Positions 1 through 8,230 of a stretch of 55,171 nucleotides of DNA are shown piece after piece (the first letter of the stretch is position 1; each line of letters opens with the position of its first letter). The translations under genes were made by a program, and so were the position numbers. The stretch covers positions 1 to 55,171 of the forward strand of contig CACJAV010000002.1 of the NCBI GenBank assembly GCA_902591485.1, written 5' to 3'. Under the pieces are notes generated by a model. The model did no database searches and had not been told where the DNA came from. It saw only the letters and a list, made by a program, of their open reading frames with translations. The DNA is from an uncultured Alphaproteobacteria bacterium (lineage in GTDB: Bacteria; Pseudomonadota; Alphaproteobacteria; HIMB59; GCA-002718135).

Positions 1-2
1 TA

Positions 3-50
3 CCTACTACTGGAAATGACAAATTTTTTCCTAATTTGATTATAAATTAG
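3..50 (+). CDS. Possible C-terminal tail of an upstream gene (5-formyltetrahydrofolate cyclo-ligase?)
   Basis: The window opens inside an open frame that reads 15 residues (PTTGNDKFFPNLIIN) before a TAG at 48-50. The pattern P-x-x-x-x-D-...-I-I-x loosely resembles the extreme C-terminus of 5-formyltetrahydrofolate cyclo-ligases (P...HD...IIT), and that gene often precedes the YmdB-type phosphoesterase gene in alphaproteobacteria. The tail is too short to prove identity. It could equally be non-coding, since the other two forward frames also stop within 40 bases. Confidence 0.3.
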   Translation, partial: PTTGNDKFFPNLIIN

Positions 51-87
51 ATTTTGTTTTGACTGAAAAACAATTATACAAATTTCT

Positions 88-876
88 ATGAAAATAGTTT
101 TTATAGGAGATATAGTAGGAAAAGAAGCTAGACAAAAATTTATCGAGTCAATTCCTAAAATTAAAAATGAATATGAGCCAGATGCATTAATAGTTAATGC
201 TGAAAATGCAGCTGCGGGCTTTGGTCTTACTAAAAAAATTGCAAATCAACTTCTTGATGCAGGTGTAGATGCAATAACTTTAGGAAATCATGCATGGGAC
301 CAAAAAGAGATGTTATCTTATATCGAAGAGTGTCCAAAAATTATTAGAGCCTTAAACTACCCAAGCGGTGTTCCAGGTAAAGGATACTACGAACTAATAT
401 TACCAAATGAAAAAAAAATTCTTATTATTCAAATTATGCTTAGATTATTTATGGGACTTTTTTTAGATGACCCATTTAGTGTCACAAAAAATTTTTTACA
501 AAGAGAAAAACTTGGGTCTACTTGTAATGCAATTTTTATTGATATGCATGGAGAAGCAACTTCAGAAAAAAATGCTTTTGGTCATTTTTTTGATAGTAAG
601 GTGTCCGCAATAATTGGAACTCACACCCATGTACCAACTTCAGATGCAAGAATTCTAGTTGGTGGCACTGCTTATCAAACTGATGTGGGAATGACTGGTG
701 ATTATAATTCAGTAATAGGTATGGACAAAGAAAGCCCTATTCACGGATTTGTAAAAGGTTATAGATCGGAAGGTAGATTTTTTCCTGCTAGTGAAAAAAT
801 AACTATATGCGGAACATTCGTAGAAACTGACGATAGCACTGGATTATCATTGAAAATCTTGCCTTTTCAAGTCTAA
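88..876 (+). CDS. YmdB-family metallophosphoesterase (TIGR00282)
   Basis: This is a 262-residue calcineurin-like metallophosphoesterase of the TIGR00282/YmdB family, close to the family's usual length of about 260-270. The dinuclear metal site is visible in order: GDIVG with D8, NAEN with E39 and N40, GNHAWD with N67 and H68, DMHGE with H154, and GTHTH with H179 and H181. Characterised relatives hydrolyse 2',3'-cyclic nucleotides and affect RNA turnover or stress behaviour; the substrate here is not known. There is no signal peptide, so it should be cytosolic. It lies 77 bp upstream of yebC in the same direction, a common alphaproteobacterial arrangement. The LDDPF segment after residue 120 carries an extra residue relative to the form I remember, but all metal ligands are intact. 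Confidence 0.88.
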   Translation: MKIVFIGDIVGKEARQKFIESIPKIKNEYEPDALIVNAENAAAGFGLTKKIANQLLDAGVDAITLGNHAWDQKEMLSYIEECPKIIRALNYPSGVPGKGYYELILPNEKKILIIQIMLRLFMGLFLDDPFSVTKNFLQREKLGSTCNAIFIDMHGEATSEKNAFGHFFDSKVSAIIGTHTHVPTSDARILVGGTAYQTDVGMTGDYNSVIGMDKESPIHGFVKGYRSEGRFFPASEKITICGTFVETDDSTGLSLKILPFQV

Positions 877-953
877 AAAATTACATATATATGCCACAAT
901 ATTCTTTTATTTAAATACTTTACTGACAACGAATAACACATTTATAGAGAATT

Positions 954-1703
954 ATGGCAGGTCATTCCAAATTTAAAAATATTATGCACCGTAAAGGTGC
1001 GCAAGACAAAAAACGTGCCAAAATATTTTCTAGATTGGGTAGAGAAATTTCCGTTGCAGTTAAAGAAGGAGGTCCTGATCCTGATACAAATATAAGACTT
1101 CGCTCTGCAGTTGGATCAGCCAAATCTCTTAACATGCCTAAAGACAATATTGAAAGAGCGATTAAAAAAGGAGAAGGAAATGATCCAGATAATAATTATG
1201 AAGAAGTTAGATATGAGGGTTATGGTCCAGATGGTGTAGCTATAATAGTTGAAGCACTTACTAATAATAAAAATAGAACAGCAGCTGAAGTAAGATCTAC
1301 TTTTAGTAAATATGGAGGTAATCTTGGTGAGACTGGCAGTGTAAGCTTTGGCTTTAAGAGACTTGGAAGTATTACGCTAAAAAAAAATGATATTGATGAA
1401 GAAGAGCTTGTTGATTTTATTTTAGAAAATGGATCTGAAGATTATGAACATAATGAAGATGAGTATATTGTTTATTGTGAACAAAAAAAATTACATCAAC
1501 TTAATCAAAAAATTATTGATAAATTTGGTCCCACAAATTTTACTGGACTTATATGGAAAAGTGAAAACGAGATTTCTGTTTCTAAAGATAAGGCTGAAAC
1601 ATTATTCAAACTATTAAATATATTAGAGGAAAACGAGGACGTGCAAGCAGTATCATCAAATTTTGATGTTAGTGATGAGGTATTAGAATCGTTGGCAGTT
1701 TAG
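954..1703 (+). CDS. yebC: YebC/PmpR family protein
   Basis: This 249-residue protein begins with the diagnostic YebC N-terminus MAGHSKFKNIMHRKGAQDKK and has the usual three-domain length of about 240-250. Family members were long annotated as transcriptional regulators; more recent work places YebC-like proteins on ribosomes, where they help with difficult (proline-rich) stretches. The sequence alone cannot separate these roles. The gene is 13 bp upstream of a small nuclease-like gene at 1717. In most alphaproteobacteria, and in many other bacteria, ruvC follows here, so the neighbourhood is altered. No clear promoter was found in the 77-bp gap upstream. Confidence 0.95.
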   Translation: MAGHSKFKNIMHRKGAQDKKRAKIFSRLGREISVAVKEGGPDPDTNIRLRSAVGSAKSLNMPKDNIERAIKKGEGNDPDNNYEEVRYEGYGPDGVAIIVEALTNNKNRTAAEVRSTFSKYGGNLGETGSVSFGFKRLGSITLKKNDIDEEELVDFILENGSEDYEHNEDEYIVYCEQKKLHQLNQKIIDKFGPTNFTGLIWKSENEISVSKDKAETLFKLLNILEENEDVQAVSSNFDVSDEVLESLAV

Positions 1704-1716
1704 GGAAAGGAATATT

Positions 1717-2016
1717 ATGCCTGACAAAGCTTGGAAAAAAAGAGAGCGAGATGTAGCAAATTATTTTAACGGCAAAAGAACACCTTTAAGTGGAGGTAAT
1801 GGAAAAGTCACTCGAGCGGATGTCATTCACGATGAGCTTTTTATAGAATGTAAATTAAGAGCTAAGCATACTGCAGTGTCACTTTGGGATGATACAGCAA
1901 AACTTGCAAAAGATGAAGGCAAAACTCCTGTTATAGCTTTATGTGAAAAAAATAGACCTGGTTTTTGGATTATGGTGCACAGTGATGATTTAAAAAAAAT
2001 AAAGGATAAAGAATAA
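1717..2016 (+). CDS. Small PDDEXK-nuclease-like protein in the ruvC position
   Basis: This 99-residue protein has no signal peptide or membrane segment. It shows the skeleton of a PD-(D/E)XK nuclease: an N-terminal helix with KKRERDVANYF (E10), a glycine-rich turn (SGGNGK, 25-30), an acidic residue at D35 (RADVIHD), and the E44-C45-K46 pair on the next predicted strand. This resembles archaeal Hjc-type Holliday-junction resolvases and small phage nucleases, which are about 100-130 residues. It sits between yebC and tolQ with a good ribosome binding site (AAAGGA) and its stop overlaps the tolQ start by one base. That slot normally holds ruvC-ruvA-ruvB. The nuclease fold is inferred from motifs; resolvase activity is a hypothesis from position. 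It could also be a DNA repair or restriction-like nuclease. Confidence 0.6.
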   Translation: MPDKAWKKRERDVANYFNGKRTPLSGGNGKVTRADVIHDELFIECKLRAKHTAVSLWDDTAKLAKDEGKTPVIALCEKNRPGFWIMVHSDDLKKIKDKE

Positions 2017-2735
2017 TGGAAGAAGTTAATTCAATAAATAATATTGCATCAGAAAATGTAGACTTTTCAATGTTTGCATTATTTATGAGTGCTGATTTAG
2101 TCGTAAAATCGGTAATTATAATCTTAGTTCTAGCTTCAATTTATTCTTGGATCATAATTGTTTCTAAACTTTTAAGATTAAGACAACTTAAGCAAATGGA
2201 AAAAGAGTTTGAAGAAATTTTTTGGTCAGGAAATTCTTTTGAAGATTTATATGAAACTCTGAACTTCAATAAACTTGATCCTAAATCAAAAATATTCTGT
2301 GCAGCAATTTCAGAATGGAAAAAAACAAAGTCTAATTATGAAGGTCAAATAAGCACTAATATTTCATCTCTCAAGGATCGCATGCAACGCTCAATGATAG
2401 TTACATTTAATAAAGAAAGTGAAATAGTGGAAAAGAATTTAACTTTTTTAGCTACTTCTGGCTCAACTGCACCGTTTATAGGTTTATTTGGAACAGTTTG
2501 GGGAATAATGAATAGTTTTAAATCAATAGCTGTAGCTCAAAATACTAATTTATCTGTTGTTGCACCTGGTATTGCAGAGGCATTATTCGCAACAGCACTC
2601 GGTCTGTTTGTCGCTATTCCAGCAGTAGTTGCATATAATAAAATATCTAGTGATTTATCTAAATATTTTGTTTCACTAGAAACATTTATGGATGAATTTA
2701 CGACTATTTTTTTCAGACAATTAGAGAAAAAATAA
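2016..2735 (+). CDS. tolQ: Tol-Pal system proton channel subunit TolQ
   Basis: TolQ is the MotA/ExbB-family inner-membrane subunit of the Tol-Pal complex, which uses the proton gradient to drive outer-membrane constriction at division. The 239-residue length fits. Three membrane segments are visible: about 28-50, about 143-170 (with the conserved run LATSGSTAPFIGLFGTVWGI), and about 185-210 (GIAEALFATALGLFVAIPAV). It opens a colinear tolQ-tolR-tolA-tolB-pal-cpoB run. Its ATG shares one base with the stop of the upstream nuclease-like gene. The ybgC thioesterase that often precedes tolQ is absent. Confidence 0.95.
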   Translation: MEEVNSINNIASENVDFSMFALFMSADLVVKSVIIILVLASIYSWIIIVSKLLRLRQLKQMEKEFEEIFWSGNSFEDLYETLNFNKLDPKSKIFCAAISEWKKTKSNYEGQISTNISSLKDRMQRSMIVTFNKESEIVEKNLTFLATSGSTAPFIGLFGTVWGIMNSFKSIAVAQNTNLSVVAPGIAEALFATALGLFVAIPAVVAYNKISSDLSKYFVSLETFMDEFTTIFFRQLEKK

Positions 2736-2736
2736 A

Positions 2737-3168
2737 TTGTTAAATTTTAGTAACAATTCATCAAGAAAACGCAAAAGATACACTCAAATGAGTGAAATTA
2801 ATGTCACACCTTTTGTTGATGTGATGTTGGTTTTATTAATTGTTTTTATGGTTACTGCTCCTTTGCTAACTGTTGGTATTCCAGTTGATCTTCCAAAAGT
2901 TAAATCATCTGCATTAACTGATCAAAAGGATCCTCTTGAAATCACAGTGAAATTAGGCGGTGAGATATTTTTAGGAGAATCAAAAGTAGAGGTTGAGAAT
3001 TTGATACCAAGATTAAATGCAATAACTGAGTTAAATAAAGAGGCAAGAATTTATGTAAGAGGCGATAGGGTTGTAGCCTATGGAAGAATAATGGAAATTA
3101 TGTCTTTAGTAAATTCTGCAGGCTATACAAAGGTAGCACTGGTTACGCAAAATCCAACGGACAATTAA
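2737..3168 (+). CDS. tolR: Tol-Pal system protein TolR
   Basis: TolR is the ExbD-family partner of TolQ: one inner-membrane helix followed by a periplasmic domain. The 143-residue protein carries the family hallmark MSEINVTPFVDVMLVLLIVF, with the proton-path aspartate at D28. The start is a TTG one base after the tolQ stop; the first in-frame ATG is codon 18, at the start of the conserved motif. TTG is preferred because the preceding 17 residues form the basic cytoplasmic lead (KRKR) normally present. Translation is probably coupled to tolQ. Confidence 0.93.
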   Translation: MLNFSNNSSRKRKRYTQMSEINVTPFVDVMLVLLIVFMVTAPLLTVGIPVDLPKVKSSALTDQKDPLEITVKLGGEIFLGESKVEVENLIPRLNAITELNKEARIYVRGDRVVAYGRIMEIMSLVNSAGYTKVALVTQNPTDN

Positions 3169-3172
3169 AAGT

Positions 3173-4249
3173 ATGCAGTCTTTGTATATTAAGACATTTA
3201 ATTTCATAGAAAATTCTCAACCAAATCATATTGGAGTTTATTTCTCTCTTTTACTTCATTTATCTATATTATTATTTGCTGTGGGTCTTCCAGATTTTTT
3301 TAAACCAAAAGAAATTCCAATGCCTCAAGTTATACCAATTGAAATTTTGAATGTTTCTGATGTTACATCCTTAACTCCAAAAAAAGAAAATGTTGAAATT
3401 GAAAGTAAAGAAACTAAAAAAGTAAAACAAAAAAAATTTAGCTCTGCAGAAAATACTGAGATTCAAAAATTAGAGTTAAGAGAAAAGCCTAAGAAAAAAA
3501 TAGAATTGAATACAATTGAACCCGACGATAATATTTTAACTCAAAAACCAGAACAAAATAAAATTTCATTAAATAAAAATGAAATCATTAAACCTAAAGA
3601 GCAAGAAAAAGCAAACTTAGAAAAAATTGATACTTTAAAAGAAAATAAAATAAAACCCAAGCTGAAACCAAAAATCCAAGAAGAAGTTAAAGAAGTTAAA
3701 CAAGAAAGTGATTTAAAAATAGAAAATAAAACTAAACCTGATTTAAAAAATGTTGAAAAAAAGATAATAGATAAACCAAAGCCAGTAGAAAAACCAGAGC
3801 CAGATTTTAATTTAGCAACTATGCTTAAAGATCTTAGAAATGAAGATATTGCAAATACGTCTGAAGATAACGAAGATAATGATGAAAAAGTTGTTACAGA
3901 AAAAGATGAAAACCAACAAAATAATTTAGAGGTCTCAATTTCTGAGATGGATCTTGTTCTTCAACAGTTAAGAAGTTGTTTTAATCCTAGAGCTGGGACT
4001 CAAATCGTGGGTGATGAAATGGTCAAAATAAGTGCCAAAATTGACAGAGACGCTAATGTAAGAAAAGATACTGTACAAATTATTGACACAAATATAAGTA
4101 ATAGTAATCCATATTATGAAGCAATTACAGAAAGTGCAGTGGCAACTCTTTATAATCCACTTTGTTCAAAACTTAAATTACCCCTTGATAAATATGAATC
4201 GTGGAAAGATTTGAAGATAACAATTGATTATAGTTGGATAAAAAATTAA
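3173..4249 (+). CDS. tolA: Tol-Pal system protein TolA
   Basis: TolA spans the periplasm and links the TolQR motor to Pal and TolB. The 358-residue protein has one N-terminal membrane anchor (about residues 20-39), a long charged Lys/Glu/Pro/Asn-rich stalk (about 50-250), and a C-terminal TonB/TolA-like domain starting near LVLQQLRSCFNPRAG and ending ITIDYSW. The stalk is rich in KPK/KPE-type repeats rather than the alanine-rich helix of E. coli TolA, which fits the AT-rich genome. Identity rests on architecture and its position between tolR and tolB. Confidence 0.92.
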   Translation: MQSLYIKTFNFIENSQPNHIGVYFSLLLHLSILLFAVGLPDFFKPKEIPMPQVIPIEILNVSDVTSLTPKKENVEIESKETKKVKQKKFSSAENTEIQKLELREKPKKKIELNTIEPDDNILTQKPEQNKISLNKNEIIKPKEQEKANLEKIDTLKENKIKPKLKPKIQEEVKEVKQESDLKIENKTKPDLKNVEKKIIDKPKPVEKPEPDFNLATMLKDLRNEDIANTSEDNEDNDEKVVTEKDENQQNNLEVSISEMDLVLQQLRSCFNPRAGTQIVGDEMVKISAKIDRDANVRKDTVQIIDTNISNSNPYYEAITESAVATLYNPLCSKLKLPLDKYESWKDLKITIDYSWIKN

Positions 4250-4264
4250 TTATTTATAAATAAA

Positions 4265-5578
4265 ATGAAATATATACTTTCAATATTAATTAGCTTGATA
4301 TCATTAAATTCTTACAGTCTAGAGTTAACTCTTAGTCAAGGCACAGTAAAACCAACACCAATTGCGGTTACTGACTTATTTTCTCAAGTTTCTTCATTAG
4401 AAAAAATTGGTAAAAATATATCTTCTGTAATTTCTGATAACTTAGAAAGATCAGGTTTATTTCTACCGATTAATCCAAAAGCTTTTATCCAATCATCTGA
4501 GTCATTATCAAGTCAACCTAGATTTGAAGATTGGAAAGTTATTAAAGCCCAGCATTTGGTGGCAGGTAAAATAGAAACTAGTGGTGATAACATTTCTGTT
4601 GAATTTAGGTTGTTTGATGTTTTTGCCCAAAAACAAATAGTTGGAAAAAAATATCAAACAAGTAAAAAAAACTGGAGACGTGTCGCTCATATCATTTCAG
4701 ATGCAATTTTTCAACGTATCACAGGCGAGGGTGGTTTCTTTGATACAAGAATAGTTTATGTGGCTGAAACTGGCCCAAAAGACAATAGGCAAAAGAGATT
4801 AGCAATTATGGATCAAGATCAAGCTAATCATCGTTTTTTAACTGATGGATCATATTTAGTTTTAACCCCTAGGTTTTCTCCAAATTCTCAAAAAATAACT
4901 TTTATGTCTTATGTTAAAGCAAATAGTCCTAGAGTTTTTATTTTTGATATAGAGACTGGCCAACAAGAAATAGTAGGGGAATTTCCTGGAATGACTTTTG
5001 CTCCTCGTTTCTCTCCAGATGGAACTAAAATTGTAATGTCTTATTCTGATCCAGATGTTGGAAATGCTGAGATTTATATTCTTGATCTTAAGACTAGAGT
5101 TTCTAAAAGAATAACAGATAATTCATCAATTGATGTTTCTGGAAGTTTTTCTCCAGATGGGAAAAAGATTGTTTTTAATTCAGATAGAACAGGTAGAAGA
5201 CATTTATACATTGTAGACAATGACGGAAGTAATCTTAAAAGAATAAGTAGAGAAAGAGGGAGTTATTATACGCCTGTGTGGTCCCCTAGAGGAGATATGA
5301 TTGCTTTTACTAAACAAGAAGGTGGCCAATTTTACATAGGTGTTATGGAAATTGATGGATCAAATGAGAGAATGATTGCAAAATCTTTTCATGTTGAAGG
5401 ACCTACTTGGTCTCCAAATGGCCGATATTTAATGTACTTTAAGGAAGAGCGCACGTCCGCAGATGGATCAGGAGGTGAGTCAAATCTGTACTCTATAGAT
5501 CTAACTGGTTATAATGAGCGAAAAATTATCACTCCTTTGGGAGGTTCTGACCCCGCTTGGTCTCCTTTAATGCATTAA
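4265..5578 (+). CDS. tolB: Tol-Pal system protein TolB
   Basis: TolB is a soluble periplasmic protein that binds Pal and signals to TolA. The 437-residue product starts with a signal peptide (about 1-19, MKYILSILISLISLNSYS), then a TolB N-terminal domain (to about 150), and a six-bladed beta-propeller shown by repeated FSPDG/WSPNG motifs (for example RFSPDGTKI, SFSPDGKKI, WSPNGRYL). Length matches the family. It follows tolA by 15 bp and is followed by a 109-bp gap before pal that holds an inverted repeat. Confidence 0.96.
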   Translation: MKYILSILISLISLNSYSLELTLSQGTVKPTPIAVTDLFSQVSSLEKIGKNISSVISDNLERSGLFLPINPKAFIQSSESLSSQPRFEDWKVIKAQHLVAGKIETSGDNISVEFRLFDVFAQKQIVGKKYQTSKKNWRRVAHIISDAIFQRITGEGGFFDTRIVYVAETGPKDNRQKRLAIMDQDQANHRFLTDGSYLVLTPRFSPNSQKITFMSYVKANSPRVFIFDIETGQQEIVGEFPGMTFAPRFSPDGTKIVMSYSDPDVGNAEIYILDLKTRVSKRITDNSSIDVSGSFSPDGKKIVFNSDRTGRRHLYIVDNDGSNLKRISRERGSYYTPVWSPRGDMIAFTKQEGGQFYIGVMEIDGSNERMIAKSFHVEGPTWSPNGRYLMYFKEERTSADGSGGESNLYSIDLTGYNERKIITPLGGSDPAWSPLMH

Positions 5579-5630
5579 TTTTGTAGAAAATAATGATTTT
5601 TTATTAAAAAAAACATATGAATTAATAAAA

Positions 5631-5657
5631 AAAATGTTAATTAAAGCTTAACATTTT
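5631..5657 (+). repeat. Inverted repeat upstream of pal
   Basis: The arms AAAATGTTAA (5631-5640) and TTAACATTTT (5648-5657) pair perfectly over 10 bp around a 7-base loop. It lies in the 109-bp tolB-pal gap. The stem is almost all A/T and lacks a U-tract, so it is a weak terminator candidate at best. It may be an mRNA stability or attenuation element, or a protein-binding palindrome. The pal ribosome binding site GGGAG (5675-5679) lies 9 bases before the ATG, downstream of the hairpin. Confidence 0.4.
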
Positions 5658-5687
5658 AAGGATATTACACATCGGGAGAATTTTTGT

Positions 5688-6218
5688 ATGATTATAAAAT
5701 TACTCACAAGCGCGACTTTAGTATTTTTTTTAGCAGCTTGTTCAACAACTCCAAAAGATACAGCAGATTCATCTGGATCAGGATCATCGTCATCATCCTC
5801 TGATGTGTCTTCAACTGAAACAACTACTGAAACTTCAAGCGCAGACTCTGCTTCAATAGAACCAGGCTCACAAGAAGATTTAATTGTTAATGTTGGAGAT
5901 AGAGTTTTCTTTAACTATGATAGTTCTGAATTAGACTCAGATGCCCAAGAACTTCTTCAAGATCAAGTAGCATGGTTAAAACAATATTCCGATGTCTCAG
6001 TTATCATAGAGGGTCATTGTGATGAAAGAGGCACAAGAGAATATAACCTTGCACTAGGAGAAAAAAGAGCTCAAGCGGTAAAAAATTATCTAATTAGTCT
6101 TGGAATTTCATCTGATAGAATTTCAACTATATCTTATGGAAAAGAAAGACCTTCAGTTGTAGGCTCTAATGATGGTGCATGGGCGCAAAACAGAAGATCT
6201 GTTACAATAGTTAACTAA
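5688..6218 (+). CDS. pal: Peptidoglycan-associated lipoprotein Pal
   Basis: Pal is an outer-membrane lipoprotein that binds peptidoglycan and TolB/TolA. The 176-residue precursor has a lipoprotein signal ending LAAC with the lipidated cysteine at C18, a serine/threonine-rich linker (about 24-60), and a C-terminal OmpA-like domain from about 65. The peptidoglycan-binding signature is visible (EGHCDERGTREYNLALGEKRA). Length is typical. A strong GGGAG ribosome binding site precedes the ATG, suggesting high expression separate from tolB, and a rho-independent terminator follows. Confidence 0.96.
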   Translation: MIIKLLTSATLVFFLAACSTTPKDTADSSGSGSSSSSSDVSSTETTTETSSADSASIEPGSQEDLIVNVGDRVFFNYDSSELDSDAQELLQDQVAWLKQYSDVSVIIEGHCDERGTREYNLALGEKRAQAVKNYLISLGISSDRISTISYGKERPSVVGSNDGAWAQNRRSVTIVN

Positions 6219-6234
6219 CCAATTTTCCCATAAT

Positions 6235-6264
6235 GGCGCTATAATTTTATAGCGCCTTATTTTT
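6235..6264 (+). terminator. Rho-independent terminator after pal
   Basis: A perfect 9-bp stem (GGCGCTATA at 6235-6243 with TATAGCGCC at 6248-6256) with a 4-base loop is followed directly by TTATTTTT. The GC-rich base and T-run make this the clearest intrinsic terminator in the window. It separates tolQRAB-pal from cpoB, so cpoB either has its own promoter or depends on read-through. Confidence 0.85.
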
Positions 6265-6292
6265 GTCTAAAAAATAATAATAGTATTCATTT

Positions 6293-7222
6293 ATGAGGCC
6301 AATTTTATTTTTAATATGTTTTGTTCTTGTAAGTTTTAATTCTTATGGAATAAGAGGTGAAGAAGCTCTCACGATCAAACAACAGCTTGACCGCATTATG
6401 CAGGAAGTGAGCGATTTAAATAGAGCGGTTTTTAATAAATCTTTTGATTCAAAAAATATAAACTCAAAAAACAATGATCAAGATGTAGAGAAATTTGCTT
6501 CAATTGATTTAAGAATTTATGATTTAGAAAAAGACATTAAAAATTTAACCCTTCAATTTGAGGAAATTATATTCAAGTTAGATGATTTATCAAATAATAT
6601 TAATAAAATCGAAACAGAACTTAACTCAAGTTTGAATGAAATAAAAAATAATAATTTGACAATAAATACTAATTCATCAACTAAAAATGAAACCAATACA
6701 ATGGAAACTGCAAAAAAAGAAAATACTCTTGGCAAACTGGTTTTATCAGACAATCAAACTCAGATTATTAGTGAAAATGAAACATCATCCACACAGTTAG
6801 AGGCGCTAGTTCAAAATAATGAATTAGAAAATTTGTCTCCTGAGGAACAATTCCAACTAGCATTAGATGAAATGATGAAAAAAAAATACGAAAATTCTAA
6901 AATTAGTCTAGAAAAATTTATTGAAAAATTTCCCAATAATCAATTATCTGGATCTGCACATTTTTGGTTGGGAAGAATTTATCAATTTGAAAAAAATTTT
7001 AGAAAAGCAGCTATTGTATTTGGTGAAGGTGTTCAAAAATTTCCAAAAAGTATAAAAGCTGCTGAAATGTATTATGAATTGTCAAAATCGCTTAAAGAGA
7101 TGAATAAACTGTCTGAGGCTTGTAAAACTCTTGAAATTTTGTCTAAAAATTACAAAGAAAGCAAGTTTGCTTCTGATCCCGAAAAAATTACTCAAAGCCT
7201 TGAATGTAAAAATGAAAATTAA
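6293..7222 (+). CDS. cpoB: Cell division coordinator CpoB (YbgF)
   Basis: CpoB is a periplasmic protein that links Tol-Pal with peptidoglycan synthesis at division. The 309-residue product has a signal peptide (about 1-20), a helical coiled-coil region (about 25-120, many Leu/Ile heptads), a low-complexity Asn/Thr/Glu-rich linker (about 120-180), and TPR repeats to the C-terminus (for example SAHFWLGRIYQFEKNFRKAA). Position directly after pal is the standard one. The stop shares a base with the tilS start. Confidence 0.87.
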   Translation: MRPILFLICFVLVSFNSYGIRGEEALTIKQQLDRIMQEVSDLNRAVFNKSFDSKNINSKNNDQDVEKFASIDLRIYDLEKDIKNLTLQFEEIIFKLDDLSNNINKIETELNSSLNEIKNNNLTINTNSSTKNETNTMETAKKENTLGKLVLSDNQTQIISENETSSTQLEALVQNNELENLSPEEQFQLALDEMMKKKYENSKISLEKFIEKFPNNQLSGSAHFWLGRIYQFEKNFRKAAIVFGEGVQKFPKSIKAAEMYYELSKSLKEMNKLSEACKTLEILSKNYKESKFASDPEKITQSLECKNEN

Positions 7223-8181
7223 TGTCATTAAATGAGGAAAAATTTTTTTCTATTTTAAAAAAAATAAATTGTTTTGAGAGAAATCCACATGTTGCCGTTG
7301 GAGTTTCTGGAGGACCAGATAGTATAGCTCTTGTTTTTTTAGTTAATAAATGGATTAAGCTAAGAAATGGTAAACTGACCGCAATAATATTTGACCACAG
7401 AATTAGAGATAATTCAAAAAATGAATCTTTTGAGGTTAGAACAATATTAAAAAATTTAAACATTAATTCTGTAATTTTAAGAGCTCAAAGAAACAATCTT
7501 ACAAAAAAAAATATGTCACAAGCAAGAAATAATAGACTTAATGGCCTGACAAATTTTTGTAAAAGAAAAAAAATTTTACATCTATTCTTGGGTCATCATT
7601 ATGATGATAATATTGAAACTTATTTAATAAGGAAAATCAATGGCAGTAACTTTGAGGGTTTGGGATCTATGGAAGAACTTTCCTATTTTAATCAAATTCA
7701 ACTTTTGAGGCCCCTTCTTAAAATACAAAAAAAATCAATCCTTACTTTTAATAAAAAAAACAACTTAGTTTATTTGAATGATCCATCTAATAAAGACTTA
7801 AATTACACTAGAGTTAAGGTGAGAAATTTTTTAGAAAGCGAAAACTATCAAAATCTTATAAGATATGATTTTTTAGCTATAAAAAAAGAAATGCCATTTT
7901 TTAGAGATATGATTTGGTCATATTTTTTAGATACTTTAAGTTATGCAACATCAAATAAATTAAAAATCAACATACACAAACTTCTAAAACTAGATAATTT
8001 GATTGTTGAGCGAATAATACTGATTGGTTTAAAATATTTTTCTTTGCAAAACTTTAGAGTAAGAAGTGCAAAAATTGCTATTTTTATGGATGAAATTAAA
8101 AAATCTAGTTTTAAGAATTTTAATTTAAAAAGTATATCAATAGTAAAAAAAGACAATTTTCTAGTATTTTCTAAAAAATAG
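7222..8181 (+). CDS. tilS: tRNA(Ile)-lysidine synthase TilS
   Basis: TilS converts the wobble C of the CAU anticodon of a minor tRNA-Ile to lysidine, so that it reads AUA. This should matter in an AT-rich genome. The 319-residue protein has the PP-loop ATPase motif SGGPDS (29-34), then LFLGHHYDDNIETYLIRKI, which is typical of TilS. It is shorter than the E. coli enzyme (about 430), so the C-terminal tRNA-binding domains are reduced, as in other small-genome alphaproteobacteria. It sits between cpoB and ftsH, its usual place. Confidence 0.9.
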   Translation: MSLNEEKFFSILKKINCFERNPHVAVGVSGGPDSIALVFLVNKWIKLRNGKLTAIIFDHRIRDNSKNESFEVRTILKNLNINSVILRAQRNNLTKKNMSQARNNRLNGLTNFCKRKKILHLFLGHHYDDNIETYLIRKINGSNFEGLGSMEELSYFNQIQLLRPLLKIQKKSILTFNKKNNLVYLNDPSNKDLNYTRVKVRNFLESENYQNLIRYDFLAIKKEMPFFRDMIWSYFLDTLSYATSNKLKINIHKLLKLDNLIVERIILIGLKYFSLQNFRVRSAKIAIFMDEIKKSSFKNFNLKSISIVKKDNFLVFSKK

Positions 8182-8230
8182 CTCAAAAACTATTGTGTTT
8201 TTACTTTTAATTCCTATTTAGTAAGTATTA

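Noticed and set aside
922-948. Promoter before yebC (CTGACA plus TTATAG)
   Set aside because: Spacing of about 13 bp between the candidate hexamers is too short.
3173-4249. TonB instead of TolA
   Set aside because: The position in tolQRAB-pal and the long charged stalk fit TolA; no exbBD or receptor genes are nearby.
8193-8220. Promoter before ftsH (TTGTGT plus TATTTA)
   Set aside because: Weak hexamers in very AT-rich DNA; cannot be told from background.
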